Positions 33,749-42,255 of a DNA stretch of 64,000 nt are shown in pieces. Both the position numbers and the translations under genes were made by a program. The notes below the pieces were generated by a model. The model was not told the DNA's origin, made no database searches, and saw nothing but the letters and a program-made list of their open reading frames with translations. Numbering within the stretch: the first letter of the stretch is position 1; the number at the start of each line of letters is the position of its first letter. Source of the stretch: Bradyrhizobium prioriisuperbiae (GTDB lineage: Bacteria; Pseudomonadota; Alphaproteobacteria; Rhizobiales; Xanthobacteraceae); the NCBI RefSeq assembly GCF_032397745.1, contig NZ_CP135921.1:2728001-2792000 (forward strand), in the 5' to 3' direction.

Positions 33749-34423
33749 TTATTCAATACTCTGACCCACCCGCCACCCCATCTGCCAGAAATCAGCTTCC
33801 AGTCGGGTGGCTTCCTTGAAGATCGCGATGAGTTCGGCCTCGCGGGCCGGCGTGGCATAACGATTGGCGAGCGCATCGAGGTGCGCCTGCGCTTTCGCCG
33901 CGACGTCTTGATAGGGCGCGCCCGCATATTCGGCAATCCACACGCGATAAGGATTCGTTGCGGCGTCCGCTTGCGGCTGCGCGGCAAGCCGTGTCGCGAT
34001 CTCGGCATAGCCGATCACGCAGGGTGCGAGCGCGACCTTGAGCGCCAGCAGGTCGCCGCGCATGCCGGTGTCGAGCACATAGCTGGTATAGGCCAGCATC
34101 TCGACCGAGGGCGGCGCCTGCTCGAGGTCTGCGGGCGACAGGCCCCAGCCGGCGCAAAGTTTCACATGCAAATCCATCTCGATATCGAGAATGGCGGAGA
34201 CGCCCGCTGCCGCTTCGCGCATGTCGGCAAGGTTCGGTGACTTGTAGACCGCTAGAGCATAGGCGCGGGCGAACTCGATCAGGAACAGATAGTCCTGAAC
34301 CAGGTAATGACGAAACGCGGCCTCCGGAAGCGAGGCGTCTGCGAGACCATTGGTGAAGGGGTGCTCGGTATAGGCACGCCACTCGGCGGAGGCCGCGGAC
34401 TTCAGTCGCTCGAAGAAACTCAT
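33749..34423 (-). CDS. tenA: TenA-family aminopyrimidine aminohydrolase (TenA_C type)
   Basis: 224 residues, all-helical. The catalytic Cys is in ALAPCVIGYAEI (about C135), the nearby Asp in LVQDYLFL (about D44), and a late Glu in the C-terminal helix (RLEADFW). TenA_C enzymes hydrolyse aminopyrimidine breakdown products for thiamin salvage. It converges with the amidohydrolase gene, whose relatives deaminate pyrimidines, so the region may include pyrimidine or thiamin-fragment salvage (inference). No TPP riboswitch was recognised upstream. Confidence 0.88.
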   Translation of the reverse strand: MSFFERLKSAASAEWRAYTEHPFTNGLADASLPEAAFRHYLVQDYLFLIEFARAYALAVYKSPNLADMREAAAGVSAILDIEMDLHVKLCAGWGLSPADLEQAPPSVEMLAYTSYVLDTGMRGDLLALKVALAPCVIGYAEIATRLAAQPQADAATNPYRVWIAEYAGAPYQDVAAKAQAHLDALANRYATPAREAELIAIFKEATRLEADFWQMGWRVGQSIE

Positions 34424-34645
34424 GGTGTCTCGCGAGGGTTGCTTTTCGAGGCCAGCTCTTCCTCCAATAGCGGGGCTTCGTCAAGGCGCGATCGGATCGC
34501 AGCTGGTCTCGGGGGCCGAAGATGCTGCTGCACGATATCGGATGCGCATTGCAAAAGTGATATGATTCAACACTCACATCTGATGATGATGTTTTAAGAC
34601 ATCCTGGGGTCGGATAGTGTGCGCGCCGGCCAACAGGGGAATCGT

Positions 34646-35947
34646 ATGAGTATGTCGAGTGTTTTTGCGCAGATCGTCGCCTGGATCGGTGGCGCTGCGC
34701 TGGCGTGGCGCCGGCTGCAGGGCGAAGCGCCCGCGCCGGCCTGGGGCAGTGCGCCGGTGGTGCCGGTGGCAAAGCCGCAGGGCAGCCTCCCGACACTGAA
34801 GATGCCGACGGCCAAGGGATGGAGCGACGGGCAACGGCCCGTGGCCGCGCCGGGGCTCAAGGTCAATGCGTTCGCGACCGGCCTGGCGCATCCGCGCTGG
34901 ATCCAGATGCTGCCCAATGGCGACGTTCTGATTGCCGAGGCGACCCAGATTGCGGGTCCGGTCCGCAACGTGTTTGGGTATGCGATGCAGGCAACCATGC
35001 GGCGTGCGGCGGCACTTGGTGAAAGCGCCAACCGCATCACGCTGTTGCGTGACGCCGATGGCGATGGCGTCGCCGAAAAACGCGGTAGCTTCATGGAGGG
35101 CCTGAGCCAGCCATTCGGCATGGCCCTGGTCGGCGACACTTTCTATGTCGGCAACACCGACGGCGTGGTGGCCTTCCCCTATGTGGCTGATGCGGACAGC
35201 ATCACCGCGCAGGGGCGCAAGCTCGTCACCTTCAAGCCCGGCGGCCACTGGACCCGCAGCCTGCTGCCGAGCCCCGATGGCCGCAAGCTTTATGCCGGCG
35301 TGGGCTCACTCAGCAATATCGCGGAGAACGGCATGGAGGTGGAGGAGGGCCGCGCCGCCGTGTATGAACTCGATCTGGCTGCCGGCACCAGCCGCATCTT
35401 CGCCGGCGGCTTGCGCAATCCCGTGGGCCTTGCGTGGGAGCCGCAGACCGGCGCGCTCTGGACGGTGGTGAACGAGCGCGATGGTCTCGGCGATGAAACG
35501 CCGCCCGACTATCTCACGTCCGTGCGCGACGGTGGCTTTTATGGCTGGCCCTATTGTTACTGGGGGCAGACGGTGGACGATCGGGTGCCGCAGGATCCCG
35601 CGCTGGTGGCCAGGGCTATCACGCCGGATTATGCGCTCGGTGGTCACACCGCGTCGCTCGGCCTGTGCTGGCTGCCGGCCGGCACGCTGCCGGGTTTTCC
35701 GGACGGCATGGTGATCGGGCAGCACGGCTCCTGGAACCGCAGCACGCTCAGCGGTTACAAGGTGGTCTTCATCCCCTTCGAAAACGGCTGCCCGTCCGGT
35801 CCGCCGCGGGATATCTTGAGCGGCTTCCTCGCGCCGGACGAGAGGGAGTCCTATGGCCGGCCGGTCGGCGTCACGCTCGGCCCCGATGGCTCGCTGCTGG
35901 TGGCCGATGATGTCGGCGATGTGATCTGGCGCGTGACGGGGACGTGA
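34646..35947 (+). CDS. Sorbosone-dehydrogenase-like beta-propeller protein (PQQ-type sugar dehydrogenase fold)
   Basis: 433 residues from ATG 34646 (AGGGGA just upstream). An N-terminal hydrophobic segment (FAQIVAWIGGAALAW) suggests export or membrane anchoring. The beta-propeller follows with GLAHPRWIQMLPNGDVLIAE, SQPFGMAL, NPVGLAWEP, YGWPYCYWG and IGQHGSWNRS; the last two are typical of L-sorbosone dehydrogenase and PQQ-dependent aldose dehydrogenase relatives. It would oxidise a sugar or aldehyde in the periplasm if PQQ is bound; this is by family. It stands alone, divergent from tenA. Confidence 0.8.
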   Translation: MSMSSVFAQIVAWIGGAALAWRRLQGEAPAPAWGSAPVVPVAKPQGSLPTLKMPTAKGWSDGQRPVAAPGLKVNAFATGLAHPRWIQMLPNGDVLIAEATQIAGPVRNVFGYAMQATMRRAAALGESANRITLLRDADGDGVAEKRGSFMEGLSQPFGMALVGDTFYVGNTDGVVAFPYVADADSITAQGRKLVTFKPGGHWTRSLLPSPDGRKLYAGVGSLSNIAENGMEVEEGRAAVYELDLAAGTSRIFAGGLRNPVGLAWEPQTGALWTVVNERDGLGDETPPDYLTSVRDGGFYGWPYCYWGQTVDDRVPQDPALVARAITPDYALGGHTASLGLCWLPAGTLPGFPDGMVIGQHGSWNRSTLSGYKVVFIPFENGCPSGPPRDILSGFLAPDERESYGRPVGVTLGPDGSLLVADDVGDVIWRVTGT

Positions 35948-36114
35948 GGCTGATCTGGCTCCCGGCGGCGGCTGCCACGGTCGGAACAGGTTTCCCGGCA
36001 GGATAGACACGGATCTGCAGTCTTCCAGAACTCAGCCTTCGATCGCACGTATCGCTCCGAGCGTGCGATCGAGGAGTGGGCGGCAGGCTGCGCGATCCAG
36101 AGTTCCGGGCTAGA

Positions 36115-36158
36115 GCGTTTTCGAGCGAAGTGGATACCGGTTCGCGTGAAGAAAACGC
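36115..36158. repeat. 44-bp palindromic intergenic repeat, copy 2
   Basis: Identical over all 44 bp to the copy at 31302-31345, with matching sequence also after it (GTCAAAA). It lies in the 338-nt convergent spacer at 35948-36285, directly before two further palindromes. Confidence 0.8.
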
Positions 36159-36172
36159 GTCAAAACAAAAAG

Positions 36173-36216
36173 CTAGAGCCTCTGTTGTGATTCAACCAGA
36201 ACGGAAGAGGCTCTAG
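36173..36216. terminator. 11-bp perfect inverted repeat (hairpin)
   Basis: CTAGAGCCTCT and AGAGGCTCTAG form a perfect stem with a 22-nt loop. It lies between convergent genes and could terminate transcription in both directions, though there is no T-run. Confidence 0.5.
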
Positions 36217-36222
36217 TGCCCC

Positions 36223-36275
36223 GCATCCGAAGTTCGTGATCCATCGCAGCACTCTCTGACACGAACTTCGGATGC
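36223..36275. repeat. 16-bp perfect inverted repeat
   Basis: GCATCCGAAGTTCGTG and its exact complement at 36260-36275, with AGTGCC/GGCACT just outside. This is the third palindrome stacked in the spacer and ends a few bases before the stop codon of the nuclease gene, so it may serve as that gene's terminator. Confidence 0.55.
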
Positions 36276-36285
36276 ATCAGCGGCA

Positions 36286-37398
36286 CTAGATATCAAGATC
36301 GACCCAGACCGCGGCGTGATCGGAAGCGGCGTCGCTCTTCTCTTTGACTTCATCATAGACGTCCCACTTCTTGGGCCGAACCCCGGGCCACATCCCCTTC
36401 CGCAGCACGCCTCCCTTGGTCACCTTCGCGAAGAGTTGTGGCGAAAGCAGCAGATAGTCGATCTTGTTCTTGGCATCGCAGGCCCCGTACGTTCCCGGGA
36501 AGCCGCCGTCATCAAACGAGGGATGATCGAAGGCATCCTTCAGCGTCGTTTCCGCGAGCAGCGGGTGAAGCGGCTCGCTGTCCGGCGTATCGTTGAAATC
36601 GCCGATCACGGCGATGAATGTCTCGCCTGCCTTGGCGAGGCCTTCGTAGACCTCCTTGACCCGCGCCGCCTGCGCCCGGCGGCGTTCATTCGAACTCTCC
36701 GCGCTGCCATACCCTTTGCTCTTGAGATGATTGACCAGCACGACCATGCGGTTTTGCTTCGGCGTTGCGATATAGTATTCCGGGCAGTCACGGGAAAATA
36801 CCGGTTCGCCTTTCCTGTTTTCATCGTCCACATGGCTTCGCATCATGCCGATGGGAAACCCTTTCCGGCAGAGCAGGCCGACATCGATGCCGCGGTCGTC
36901 ATTGCCGTCGATCACCATGACATGCCGGAAAGGAGTTCCGTTGACAGCGGGAATGATCAGCTCATTGAACTCCCGCAACGCGGGACGGCTTTCCACCTCC
37001 ACCACCCCGATAACATCTGCGTCGAGGTCGGACAGCACCCGGGCCGTGTTGCGCATGGAGCTTTCGTCGATCGGCTCATTGCGCAGCTCGAGCGAGCCCA
37101 CCCAGTCGGCGCGTGCATCGGCGATGATCTCGAGTCCGCCGCCGCGTGGCCGCTTGAGCAATCCTCCGCGGTTGCGCCTGAGGATGACAAAGGGGCCCGT
37201 GTCGGCCTTCTCCAGCCCGAGATCGATCATGAGTTTGACCATCTCTCGCTTCGCCGCGGTGGAGTAGGAAAACTCGCCAAGCAGCGCATTCAATTTGGCG
37301 AACCTGGTGAGAATGGGCTTTCCCTCGCTCCACGTGTCGCCGTTCATGGCCTTGGCGCGATCGAACAGGTTCTCCAGATTAAACGCGGCCAGCCTCAT
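36286..37398 (-). CDS. Endonuclease/exonuclease/phosphatase (EEP) family protein
   Basis: 370 residues. The EEP fold motifs are present: AAFNLENLF at the start, GVVEVE with the metal-binding Glu, LVNHLKSKG, the GDFNDTPDSEP active-site loop, and a terminal SDHAAVW. These indicate a Mg-dependent phosphodiesterase acting on nucleic acid or phospholipid. The ATG at 37398 has GAGGAG 6 nt upstream. No signal peptide is seen, so it is probably cytoplasmic. It is divergent from the large methyltransferase gene. Confidence 0.85.
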   Translation of the reverse strand: MRLAAFNLENLFDRAKAMNGDTWSEGKPILTRFAKLNALLGEFSYSTAAKREMVKLMIDLGLEKADTGPFVILRRNRGGLLKRPRGGGLEIIADARADWVGSLELRNEPIDESSMRNTARVLSDLDADVIGVVEVESRPALREFNELIIPAVNGTPFRHVMVIDGNDDRGIDVGLLCRKGFPIGMMRSHVDDENRKGEPVFSRDCPEYYIATPKQNRMVVLVNHLKSKGYGSAESSNERRRAQAARVKEVYEGLAKAGETFIAVIGDFNDTPDSEPLHPLLAETTLKDAFDHPSFDDGGFPGTYGACDAKNKIDYLLLSPQLFAKVTKGGVLRKGMWPGVRPKKWDVYDEVKEKSDAASDHAAVWVDLDI

Positions 37399-37552
37399 GG
37401 GGCGTCTCCTCAATTTGCAGGATGCATCAAGTGAACCGATCATCGGTGCTTTGTGTGAAACCTGATTTACGCCGGCGCGGGATGCAAGGGGGCAATCCGA
37501 CCAGCGTCGTCTGAGTTTCTCTCGTTGCCTGATTGATTGCGCCTGATTCTCG

Positions 37553-39577
37553 ATGTGGCGGCGTTTAATGGGCGATCAGCCCTGTCACGTCCTCGCTCAT
37601 GTGGGTCAGATGTCGATTGAAACTGCCGCTGCTATCACGCGGGTCTTCGGCCCGTGTCAAATTGTCCAGTGGAATGCGCGTGACGCCAGTCTGCTGCAGG
37701 AATTGCTCCTGATGGGATGCGATGCCCATGCGGTCGGTCAGGGCTCATTCGATCATCCCCGCTGGATTTCACGCCAGGGTGGGGTGGCTGTTCCGGACAA
37801 ACCTGTCGCTGTCGTCGAGGTTGTCGCCGATCAGGACACGATCTTCTTGATCGATACCCTTGCAACGTCCGATCATCTCCAAAACCTCTTTCTCATCGGT
37901 CCCGGCTTTTCCGGCATCCGCAAACCGCTTGAAGACCAGCTGTTCGCGCGGGGATGGCGCCGCCATCCGGCCGCGCTCCATGTCTCCGACTATGAGAGAA
38001 TGCGCGACGATGCGCTGCCGCGTTATGCCATTTACCAGCGCGTCCCCGCGCCGGCCGCCTCCCGGTGGCCTGTCGCGGATTTGCTCAGAGAGCGCAATCT
38101 GCATATGGACATGCTGCGCGAGAGCGGACCGCGGGCCGATGCCCATGTCGCTCGTTATGCGCTCGCCGCTTCGCTTGTCCGGTCCGGCGACATCGTTCTC
38201 GATTGCGCGTGCGGGCTCGGTTATGGCTCGGCCGTGATCGCCGCGACGACGCAAGCTTCGAAAGTCATCGGCGTTGATGTCGATGCCGGAACGGTGGCCT
38301 ATGCGGCTGCGAATTACGGCGAACAAAACCTGCGCTTCGAAGTTGGAGACGCGTCCGCCCTTGTCCATATCCCGGATGCCTCCGTCGACTGCATCGTTTC
38401 GATGGAAACGATTGAGCATGTCGAGGACTGGAAAGCCGTGGCAAGGGAATTCGCCAGGGTCCTGAAGCCCGACGGGCGCCTGATTGCCAGCGTTCCGGAC
38501 AGATGGATGGACGAGACCGGACACGACCCCAATCCCCACCACCACCATGTCTTCGACTGGAACAAACTGCGTGAAGGGCTGGCCGAGGATTTTGTTCTCG
38601 AAGCCCGCTATGTGCAGGCCGCGCCCGGCGGCTTCAAATGGCCGCAGACGCCGCGCCAGCTCAAGCGCATCCCTCTCGACAGCGATGTCGAAGGCGAATG
38701 GATATTGGTCGTGGCATCGGCCAACCCCTTTGCGAGGGCTGAAGACCTGCGCGCGTCATTCCGCCATCCCGCGTTCGCCGATGCCCTGTCCGTCAGTGGC
38801 GCGGCGGTTGTTGATTTCGGCGCCTATTACGACAATCCATGGCTGTACCGGACCCTGGTCCAGGTTGGCGAGCGCTTCAGCGACAACGCGGTGCTGGGCC
38901 GGCTGGCGCACTGGGTTGCCGAACATGCGCGCCCGGGATCGGCGGATCAGGGCGCCGCGCTGTGCGTCACGGGCTATCGCGTTCTCGAACATCGCCAGGC
39001 CGCGGACACCAGCGACCTGATCCGGCGCATCGAGAGCTACTGCCAGGCCACGGAGGATACGACGAACCCGCATGTGCGGCGATGGCGCATCTCGCTGGCG
39101 TTTCTGGCGGGGCGCCTGTGCGAATTGTCCGGCGCGCCGGATGACGCGCTCATATGGTTCTCGCTGGCGGCCCGGCTGGACTGGCGATCGTTCTCTCCCA
39201 TCCTCGCCACCAAGACCATTGCGGCATCTTTTCATGCGGCCCGCATCGCGCTGGCGTGCAATGACGAGGCCGGAGCGCTGTCGTTCTTCCAGACCGGTTT
39301 CAACACCGCGCTTGAAGCCGCGCGCGGCAATCCCGGTGATTTTGCCGGCTCGATTGAATCACCTATTCCTTTCGGGCTCACCGAGCTTGGCGAAGTTTTG
39401 GACATGGGCAGCCAGTGTGCGGTCGCCATCGCCGCCCTTCCGCTCTGGCGGCGCGCGCCTAGCGCATTCTGGTCCCGGGTGAACGCGAAGCGCTTCGGGC
39501 TTTTGTCCTGGAACCAGGCGATCGAGCAGGAGAATGCGTCGCTTCGTCAGCAGTTGCAGAAAGCAGGCTCCCGATAG
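37553..39577 (+). CDS. Three-part protein with central class I methyltransferase domain
   Basis: 674 residues if the ATG at 37553 is used; 37568 and 37610 are other in-frame starts. The N-terminal part (about 1-165) is an unrecognised alpha/beta domain with VAVVEVVADQDTIFLID. The middle part (about 180-400) is a SAM methyltransferase: motif I VLDCACGLGYGSAVIA, VIGVDVDAGTVAYAA, and the post-motif METIEHVEDW. The C-terminal part (about 460-640) is helical and TPR-like (ARIALACNDEAGALSFFQTG). Similar layouts are known in O-antigen or flagellin-glycan methyltransferases, but no glycan genes are near. Substrate unknown. Confidence 0.75.
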   Translation: MWRRLMGDQPCHVLAHVGQMSIETAAAITRVFGPCQIVQWNARDASLLQELLLMGCDAHAVGQGSFDHPRWISRQGGVAVPDKPVAVVEVVADQDTIFLIDTLATSDHLQNLFLIGPGFSGIRKPLEDQLFARGWRRHPAALHVSDYERMRDDALPRYAIYQRVPAPAASRWPVADLLRERNLHMDMLRESGPRADAHVARYALAASLVRSGDIVLDCACGLGYGSAVIAATTQASKVIGVDVDAGTVAYAAANYGEQNLRFEVGDASALVHIPDASVDCIVSMETIEHVEDWKAVAREFARVLKPDGRLIASVPDRWMDETGHDPNPHHHHVFDWNKLREGLAEDFVLEARYVQAAPGGFKWPQTPRQLKRIPLDSDVEGEWILVVASANPFARAEDLRASFRHPAFADALSVSGAAVVDFGAYYDNPWLYRTLVQVGERFSDNAVLGRLAHWVAEHARPGSADQGAALCVTGYRVLEHRQAADTSDLIRRIESYCQATEDTTNPHVRRWRISLAFLAGRLCELSGAPDDALIWFSLAARLDWRSFSPILATKTIAASFHAARIALACNDEAGALSFFQTGFNTALEAARGNPGDFAGSIESPIPFGLTELGEVLDMGSQCAVAIAALPLWRRAPSAFWSRVNAKRFGLLSWNQAIEQENASLRQQLQKAGSR

Positions 39578-39626
39578 GACGGCGCCGCCGAATGTCCGGA
39601 AGCGTGCGATGGCGACGCATCTGTCG

Positions 39627-39680
39627 TTACATCAGTTTCATCCCCTTCAGGCTCGTATGCCCGTTCTTGCCGACATCGGT
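39627..39680 (-). pseudogene. radC 3'-end remnant, copy C
   Basis: The minus strand encodes VGKNGHTSLKGMKLM and a stop, the last residues of RadC. Upstream of this the similarity ends at once. It matches the end of the 51650 fragment (ATCCCCTTCAGGCTCG and TGCCCGTTCTTGCCGAC identical on the plus strand) and, less well, the intact radC at 53343. It marks the left edge of the accessory island. Confidence 0.7.
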
Positions 39681-39852
39681 CGCAGGTCCAGTTGATAACC
39701 TGCGGCCGATAACGGCTGAATGAAAAAGTCCTATCGATGGTCGCGATCGTCGTCGCGGTTGTCGTGATCGTGTCGCGCCAGCGAGCAGATATGGCGCGAG
39801 CAAACCGACGTTGGATCTGAGAGCAAGGTATGCTTGATCGCGCCCGGTGCGC

Positions 39853-40036
39853 GACCTGCCGAAATACGCACCCGACCTCAATCCAATCGAACGGCCTTTC
39901 GGCAAATTCAAGGCGTTCTCCGCAAGGTCGCGACGCGAACTGTTTCGGGCCTCACGCGAGCAATTCGCTCATTCGTCTCACAACTCGGTCCGCCGCTCCT
40001 GCACTGCGTCATGAATAATCGTCGGATTTTTGGCGG
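39853..40036 (+). pseudogene. IS630-family transposase 3' fragment with frameshift
   Basis: One frame reads DLPKYAPDLNPIERPFGKFK, the end of the DDE domain with its final Glu (PDLNPIE). After a frame change the typical tail continues as GVLRKVATRTVSGLTRAI. The 5' part of the transposase and the terminal inverted repeats were not found. It is a decayed insertion sequence next to the radC remnant. Confidence 0.7.
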
Positions 40037-40134
40037 AAAATCTGCAAACTCACTGCATTTCTTTCAAGCGCGCGCACTTCCCCCAAAACTAGAAATACGT
40101 GTGCGTTTTATGACGAACCTTGGGGGACATCGTG

Positions 40135-41670
40135 ATGAGACTATCAGGTTTACGGAAAGCCTTACTCGGCGCATCTGCAAGTATCGTAGCGTTAACTACT
40201 GTCCAGGCAGCCGACCTTCCTGCTAAGGCAAAACCCATCGAGTACGTAAAAATCTGCTCACTGTACGGCACGGGCTTCTATTACATTCCAGGCACCGAGA
40301 CCTGCATCCGGATCGCCGGCATCGTGCGCATCGATACTGCGATCCATGGAGGCATCTACGACACTCCGTATTGGCAAGGCGGAGCAACTGGTGCGGGTCA
40401 GTACAACAAAGACTACTTTCAGACGCGCTCGCGCTTGAACCTGTTCCTCGACACGCGCACCGCCACCGATTATGGCGTTGTTCGCGCCGTGGGCGGGCTG
40501 GCGTTCGACTGGACGCGCGGCCGTGAAAATATCGCAGGCGGCTACGTTGAAAGCGACTATCTCTTCGTTCAGTTCGCTGGTTTCACCATTGGTAAGGCTG
40601 TCTCACAGTTCGATCCGCAGTGGGCGCTAGCAAAACCCTACATTGCCTCCGGCTTTCTTGCCGGCTCGAACAATGCGACCGGCATAAACCAGTTGGCCTA
40701 TACGGCGTCGTTCGGCAGCGGTGCCTCGGCGACGATTTCCCTTGAAGACGGAGTGCCATATCGATCGGCGGGTGTGGTCAATACATCGCAACCGTTCTTG
40801 GGGCCTTTTGGAGTCAACATCTCTGGTTATCTTCTCGCCCCGACCTATGGAACCGTCGCTAATACCTTTGTCGGCAATGCTCAAACCGGGGATCACGTCC
40901 CAGATATCGTTGGTAACCTGCGGTTCGACCAAGCGTGGGGCACGGCGCATGTCGCGGTTGCAGCCCATGAGGTGCACGGAACCTACTATACGCCATCGAA
41001 CAGCGACACAGGGCATCCAAGCTCGACTTGGGGCTACGCGGTTAGCGGCGCGTTTGAACTGAAGAACCTCCCAACGGGCGTCGGCGACAGCTTGAAAGTG
41101 GAAGCGACTTTCGCCAACGGCGCACCCAAATATGTGTTCGGCGGAGCTTGGGATGCTTATGGCGCCGGCCGATTTGCTGTCGCAAACGGCGGCACCATGG
41201 CATTCGGTTATATTCTTGACGGTGTGTATTCGGGTACCAGTTCTCTGAACGGAAGCGGGATTTCGAAGACCGACTCTTGGGACGTGAGCGCGTTCTATGA
41301 ACATTATTGGACTCCTCAATGGCGCACCTCGGTCTTTGCGTCCTACAGCCACATTGCTTACGGTTCGGCCGGCAATGCGGCGCTGTTGGTTGCCTTCAAT
41401 GGACCTGTCGTCACGGCAAACAGCATTGCACCGGGTAGCAAGCTCTCCGGCAATTTTGACCTCAATGTCGCTCAGATCGGCACGCGGACAGCGTGGAGCC
41501 CGGTCAAGGATCTGACCCTGGCAGCAGAGTTCTACTACACTCGGATGGATCAGAACTTTACGGGCACAATCAATGTGGTCGGTGTCCCCGGCTACGCAGG
41601 CGCATCGCCGTTTGTGCTCAGGGATCAGAATCTTTACAATGGTGGATTTCAGGTCCAGCGAAGTTTCTGA
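40135..41670 (+). CDS. Outer-membrane porin, alphaproteobacterial (porin_2) type
   Basis: 511 residues with a signal peptide (RKALLGASASIVALTTVQAADLP). Mature features are typical of the rhizobial porin family: CSLYGTGFYYIPGTETCIRIAG with two cysteines, alternating amphipathic strands, and a C-terminal Phe (FQVQRSF) for outer-membrane assembly. GGGGGA lies upstream of the ATG; the earlier in-frame ATG at 40120 is disfavoured. An intrinsic terminator follows at 41703. It is the first large intact gene of the island and may let the island's substrates pass the outer membrane (inference). Confidence 0.92.
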   Translation: MRLSGLRKALLGASASIVALTTVQAADLPAKAKPIEYVKICSLYGTGFYYIPGTETCIRIAGIVRIDTAIHGGIYDTPYWQGGATGAGQYNKDYFQTRSRLNLFLDTRTATDYGVVRAVGGLAFDWTRGRENIAGGYVESDYLFVQFAGFTIGKAVSQFDPQWALAKPYIASGFLAGSNNATGINQLAYTASFGSGASATISLEDGVPYRSAGVVNTSQPFLGPFGVNISGYLLAPTYGTVANTFVGNAQTGDHVPDIVGNLRFDQAWGTAHVAVAAHEVHGTYYTPSNSDTGHPSSTWGYAVSGAFELKNLPTGVGDSLKVEATFANGAPKYVFGGAWDAYGAGRFAVANGGTMAFGYILDGVYSGTSSLNGSGISKTDSWDVSAFYEHYWTPQWRTSVFASYSHIAYGSAGNAALLVAFNGPVVTANSIAPGSKLSGNFDLNVAQIGTRTAWSPVKDLTLAAEFYYTRMDQNFTGTINVVGVPGYAGASPFVLRDQNLYNGGFQVQRSF

Positions 41671-41702
41671 GCCAGCAAGGAAGAACCTCGCTCCACCTCC
41701 AC

Positions 41703-41743
41703 GATGGTCATCCGCAATGCCCTGCGGAGGACCATCTTTTTTT
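41703..41743 (+). terminator. Intrinsic terminator of the porin gene
   Basis: GATGGTC-A-TCCGCA and TGCGGA-G-GACCATC form a stem with one mismatch and a short loop, followed directly by seven T residues. It starts 33 nt after the porin stop codon. Confidence 0.9.
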
Positions 41744-42255
41744 GACGTCAGCATCAAGCTGGTCCAGCAGCGATCGCTTCGTCACTCGGCTCGCGGTTCC
41801 CTGAACTGAAGATGAGGTTCGCCGCTTTCAGCACTGGCCCGGTGCCACTGTGGGCGTTACGCATTGAAGAGAGTCCGCCCTGCCGACATGGGCCGCGACG
41901 GTGGTTGCCTTTGAGACATTGGGCACTGATCGGGATTGGCGAGCACAGCGCCCACACGACGCGCTATGATTCAGCGCAGATTTTTGACAATGGCAGCGAC
42001 ATCTCTCCACCTCGTATGAAAATCCCTCGCCGGACAGGAGGCCACCCTCACAACGAACCTGTGTTTCGTTTTACGCGCAGAGGTAAAGTGCTCGCCTGGT
42101 ACCGTTAGGCCCGCCGCCGGCTGGGTGGACAGCCCGCGGAGCCGGAGTACCTGCTCTCTGCTTACGTGTTGCGATCCGTTGAGTTACAAGCTTTTTGCGC
42201 TATGGCTAGGCGTGCTCGCCGCAGGCATAGGCAATCGCCACAAGCGCGATTTCCG
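41744..42255. other. Spacer without recognisable gene
   Basis: 512 nt downstream of the porin terminator. Short frames exist on both strands, but none has a plausible start site together with protein-like composition. Nothing functional was recognised. Confidence 0.5.

Noticed and set aside
41812..42108. 98-codon plus-strand frame after the porin terminator
   Set aside because: No ribosome-binding site, atypical composition and no recognisable motif.
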